Source of the DNA: CAZQQN01 sp964549595 | GTDB taxonomy: Bacteria > Bacteroidota > Bacteroidia > CAILMK01 > CAYYUA01 | Reading direction: 5' to 3' | DNA: 6,562 bases | Assembly (NCBI GenBank): GCA_964549595.1 | Contig: CAZJWK010000130.1 | Location: 1-6,562, forward strand | Shown here: positions 5,087 through 6,562 of the stretch, piece by piece | How positions within the stretch are numbered: the first letter of the stretch is position 1 | Layout: the number at the start of each line of letters is the position of its first letter | The notes under the pieces: model-generated | Told to the model about the DNA's origin: nothing | Seen by the model: the letters and a program-made list of their open reading frames with translations, nothing else | The model's database searches: none | Program-made: the position numbers and the translations under genes

Positions 5087-6562
5087 ATGCGAATTTTATT
5101 AACTTTTTTGTTTGTTTTTTCCTTTTTGTTTTCTCAGGCTCAAAAAGTGGAATGGTTATCAACAGCTGGTAATGACAATTATGAAAATGCTTTAAACCTT
5201 GCTACGGATAAAGCTGGTAATAGTTACTTTGGTGGTAATTTTACAGATAGTGTTACATTTGATTCCCTGACTTTTTATTCAGTTAACTACCGTTATTACC
5301 TTGCTAAATACAGTAAAAATGGCGATTTTTTATGGGTAGATACCAGTGTGACGGGTATAAATAGCAGTAAATGTAAAGAAGTGGCTTTAGACGGTTTTGA
5401 GAATTTGTATGCTTTTGGCGAAGGGGATAGTATTTACGTAAAAGGCAATAAAAAAGGAATTAATACTGGAATTTTTTTAGCTCAATATAATGAAAAGGGA
5501 AATACCAAATGGAAAGTTGATTTACCGGCTAATTTCAATGGTGAAGATATAGCTGCCGGACCAAAAGGCAACATTTATTTGGGTGGCAATATAACTGGTC
5601 AAGTCATTATAGGATCAGATACTTTTCAAAAAAGTGGCAACATTAGTGATGCATTTATTATTGAATACGATTCATCGGGAAATTACATAAGGGCCTTACA
5701 AGGAAAATCTAGTGGACTTTCTTCTTTAGTTAGAACACTAACCATTGATGAAAAAGGGAATATTTACAGTGGAGGAGATTTTGATGATACTTTGTATTTT
5801 GGTTCGAAAAACGTTTACTTTAAAGAAAATACGCCATTTGTTGCTAAACACGATTCTTCTGGAAACATCAAATGGATTGAGTTTTTTAAAGAGTACAATA
5901 CAGGTTTCGGATATTGTGACGAAATAATAGCAAATGAGAATAAGGAGATATTTTTATCAGGTATATTTGATGATTCCATTCAAATTTCTAATAAAACAAT
6001 CGTTACCAATTCAACTGGTAATACTTTTTTGGCTAAGCTAAATGCTAATGGGTCTGTTAGCTGGTCAGATTGGATTGGTGTTACTAGTAGCTCAAAAACT
6101 GGCAACGTTTCGAATTATGGGATAAGTTCTTCCAAAAGCAATTTTTATTTAGGAGGTACCATTGGCGCCTCAGCTAACAACACCCCTTTTTTATTCGGGA
6201 CCGATACCGTGAGAATTGATGGCTCATTAAATTCATTTAGCCCGTTTATTACTAAAATAGATACTACAGGAAGGTTTTTATGGACTTTTACTTCTGAACA
6301 AGAGTACTTTGGAACAGTTAGAGGTGTTGGGAATGACTCCAGTGGTAATGCTTACTTTACTGGTTTTTACAGTGATACTTTAAGTTTTCAAAACAAAAGT
6401 GTGATCAGCCAGGGAAAAAATGACGTTTTCCTATCCAAAATCTCCGACATCTCCATCGCCATCGCCACGACTTTAGACAGCTTTTACTGCACCAATGATT
6501 CCCTGCTGGTGCCTTACACCACCAAAGGCGATTTTGATGCCGGCAATACGTTTTCCGTCCAA
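5087..6562 (+). CDS. Secreted seven-repeat beta-propeller protein, 3' partial
   Basis: An open frame runs from the ATG at 5087 to the window edge: 492 codons with no stop. Residues 1-18 are a signal peptide (MRILLTFLFVFSFLFSQA, cleavage before Gln19). Seven repeats of about 60 residues follow, each with a 'D..GN.Y.GG.F' strand (near 40, 101, 158, 220, 283, 349 and 417) and most with an 'AKYD.SGN..W' strand (near 73, 132, 192, 253, 316, 389). They resemble the SBBP beta-propeller repeats of Bacteroidota secreted proteins, and seven would close one propeller. From about 463 the sequence DSFYCTNDSLLVPYTTKGDF enters an Ig-like domain that commonly follows such repeats in T9SS cargo, so a C-terminal sorting domain is expected beyond the window. 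GC rises from about 32% to about 48% near position 6420, at that domain boundary. It is separated from the fibre gene by a terminator. The ligand or enzymatic role is unknown; a binding function is inferred from the fold. Confidence 0.92.
   Translation, partial: MRILLTFLFVFSFLFSQAQKVEWLSTAGNDNYENALNLATDKAGNSYFGGNFTDSVTFDSLTFYSVNYRYYLAKYSKNGDFLWVDTSVTGINSSKCKEVALDGFENLYAFGEGDSIYVKGNKKGINTGIFLAQYNEKGNTKWKVDLPANFNGEDIAAGPKGNIYLGGNITGQVIIGSDTFQKSGNISDAFIIEYDSSGNYIRALQGKSSGLSSLVRTLTIDEKGNIYSGGDFDDTLYFGSKNVYFKENTPFVAKHDSSGNIKWIEFFKEYNTGFGYCDEIIANENKEIFLSGIFDDSIQISNKTIVTNSTGNTFLAKLNANGSVSWSDWIGVTSSSKTGNVSNYGISSSKSNFYLGGTIGASANNTPFLFGTDTVRIDGSLNSFSPFITKIDTTGRFLWTFTSEQEYFGTVRGVGNDSSGNAYFTGFYSDTLSFQNKSVISQGKNDVFLSKISDISIAIATTLDSFYCTNDSLLVPYTTKGDFDAGNTFSVQ

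Noticed and set aside
5745..5927. 60-residue open frame on the plus strand
   Set aside because: It lies wholly inside the propeller gene in another frame; the main frame has a signal peptide and seven regular repeats.

Overview
The window looks like chromosomal DNA of a Bacteroidota member, possibly a free-living or marine Saprospiria/Cytophagia type; the exact genus cannot be read from it. Three things point there. A secreted protein ends in a type A C-terminal sorting domain of the type IX secretion system (T9SS). None of the genes has a usable Shine-Dalgarno sequence in front of its start. A lipoprotein carries a Bacteroidota-style export motif after its lipid-bearing cysteine.

Layout: positions 1-274 are non-coding and hold three sets of short repeats: a 10-bp unit in four copies, a 7-bp unit in seven copies, and a dispersed ~18-bp pair. 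Positions 275-1786 (minus strand) encode a 503-residue, basic, aromatic-rich, all-helical TPR-like cytoplasmic protein of unknown function. A 197-bp divergent intergenic region follows. Positions 1984-2691 (plus) encode an acidic lipoprotein of no recognised family. After 56 bp with no visible terminator, 2748-4964 encodes a 738-residue secreted fibre-like protein. It carries a four-cysteine N-terminus, YadA-head-like repeats, 'VGIGTT' repeats, a peptidase S74 intramolecular chaperone domain, a coiled coil and a T9SS sorting domain. A strong intrinsic terminator at 4990-5025 closes this unit. From 5087 to the window end runs a partial, uninterrupted secreted gene (492 codons seen). It encodes a signal peptide, seven ~60-residue beta-propeller repeats, and the start of an Ig-like domain typical of T9SS cargo.

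Working model (inference): the lipoprotein and the S74 fibre are co-transcribed and both reach the cell surface. The propeller gene is a second, separately transcribed surface or secreted protein. The most interesting signals are an S74 self-cleavage site that lies upstream of the T9SS sorting signal in the same polypeptide, and sharp GC-content changes that coincide with domain boundaries in both secreted genes. The latter suggests that these genes were assembled from modules of different origin. I see no CRISPR array, tRNA, rRNA or transposase.
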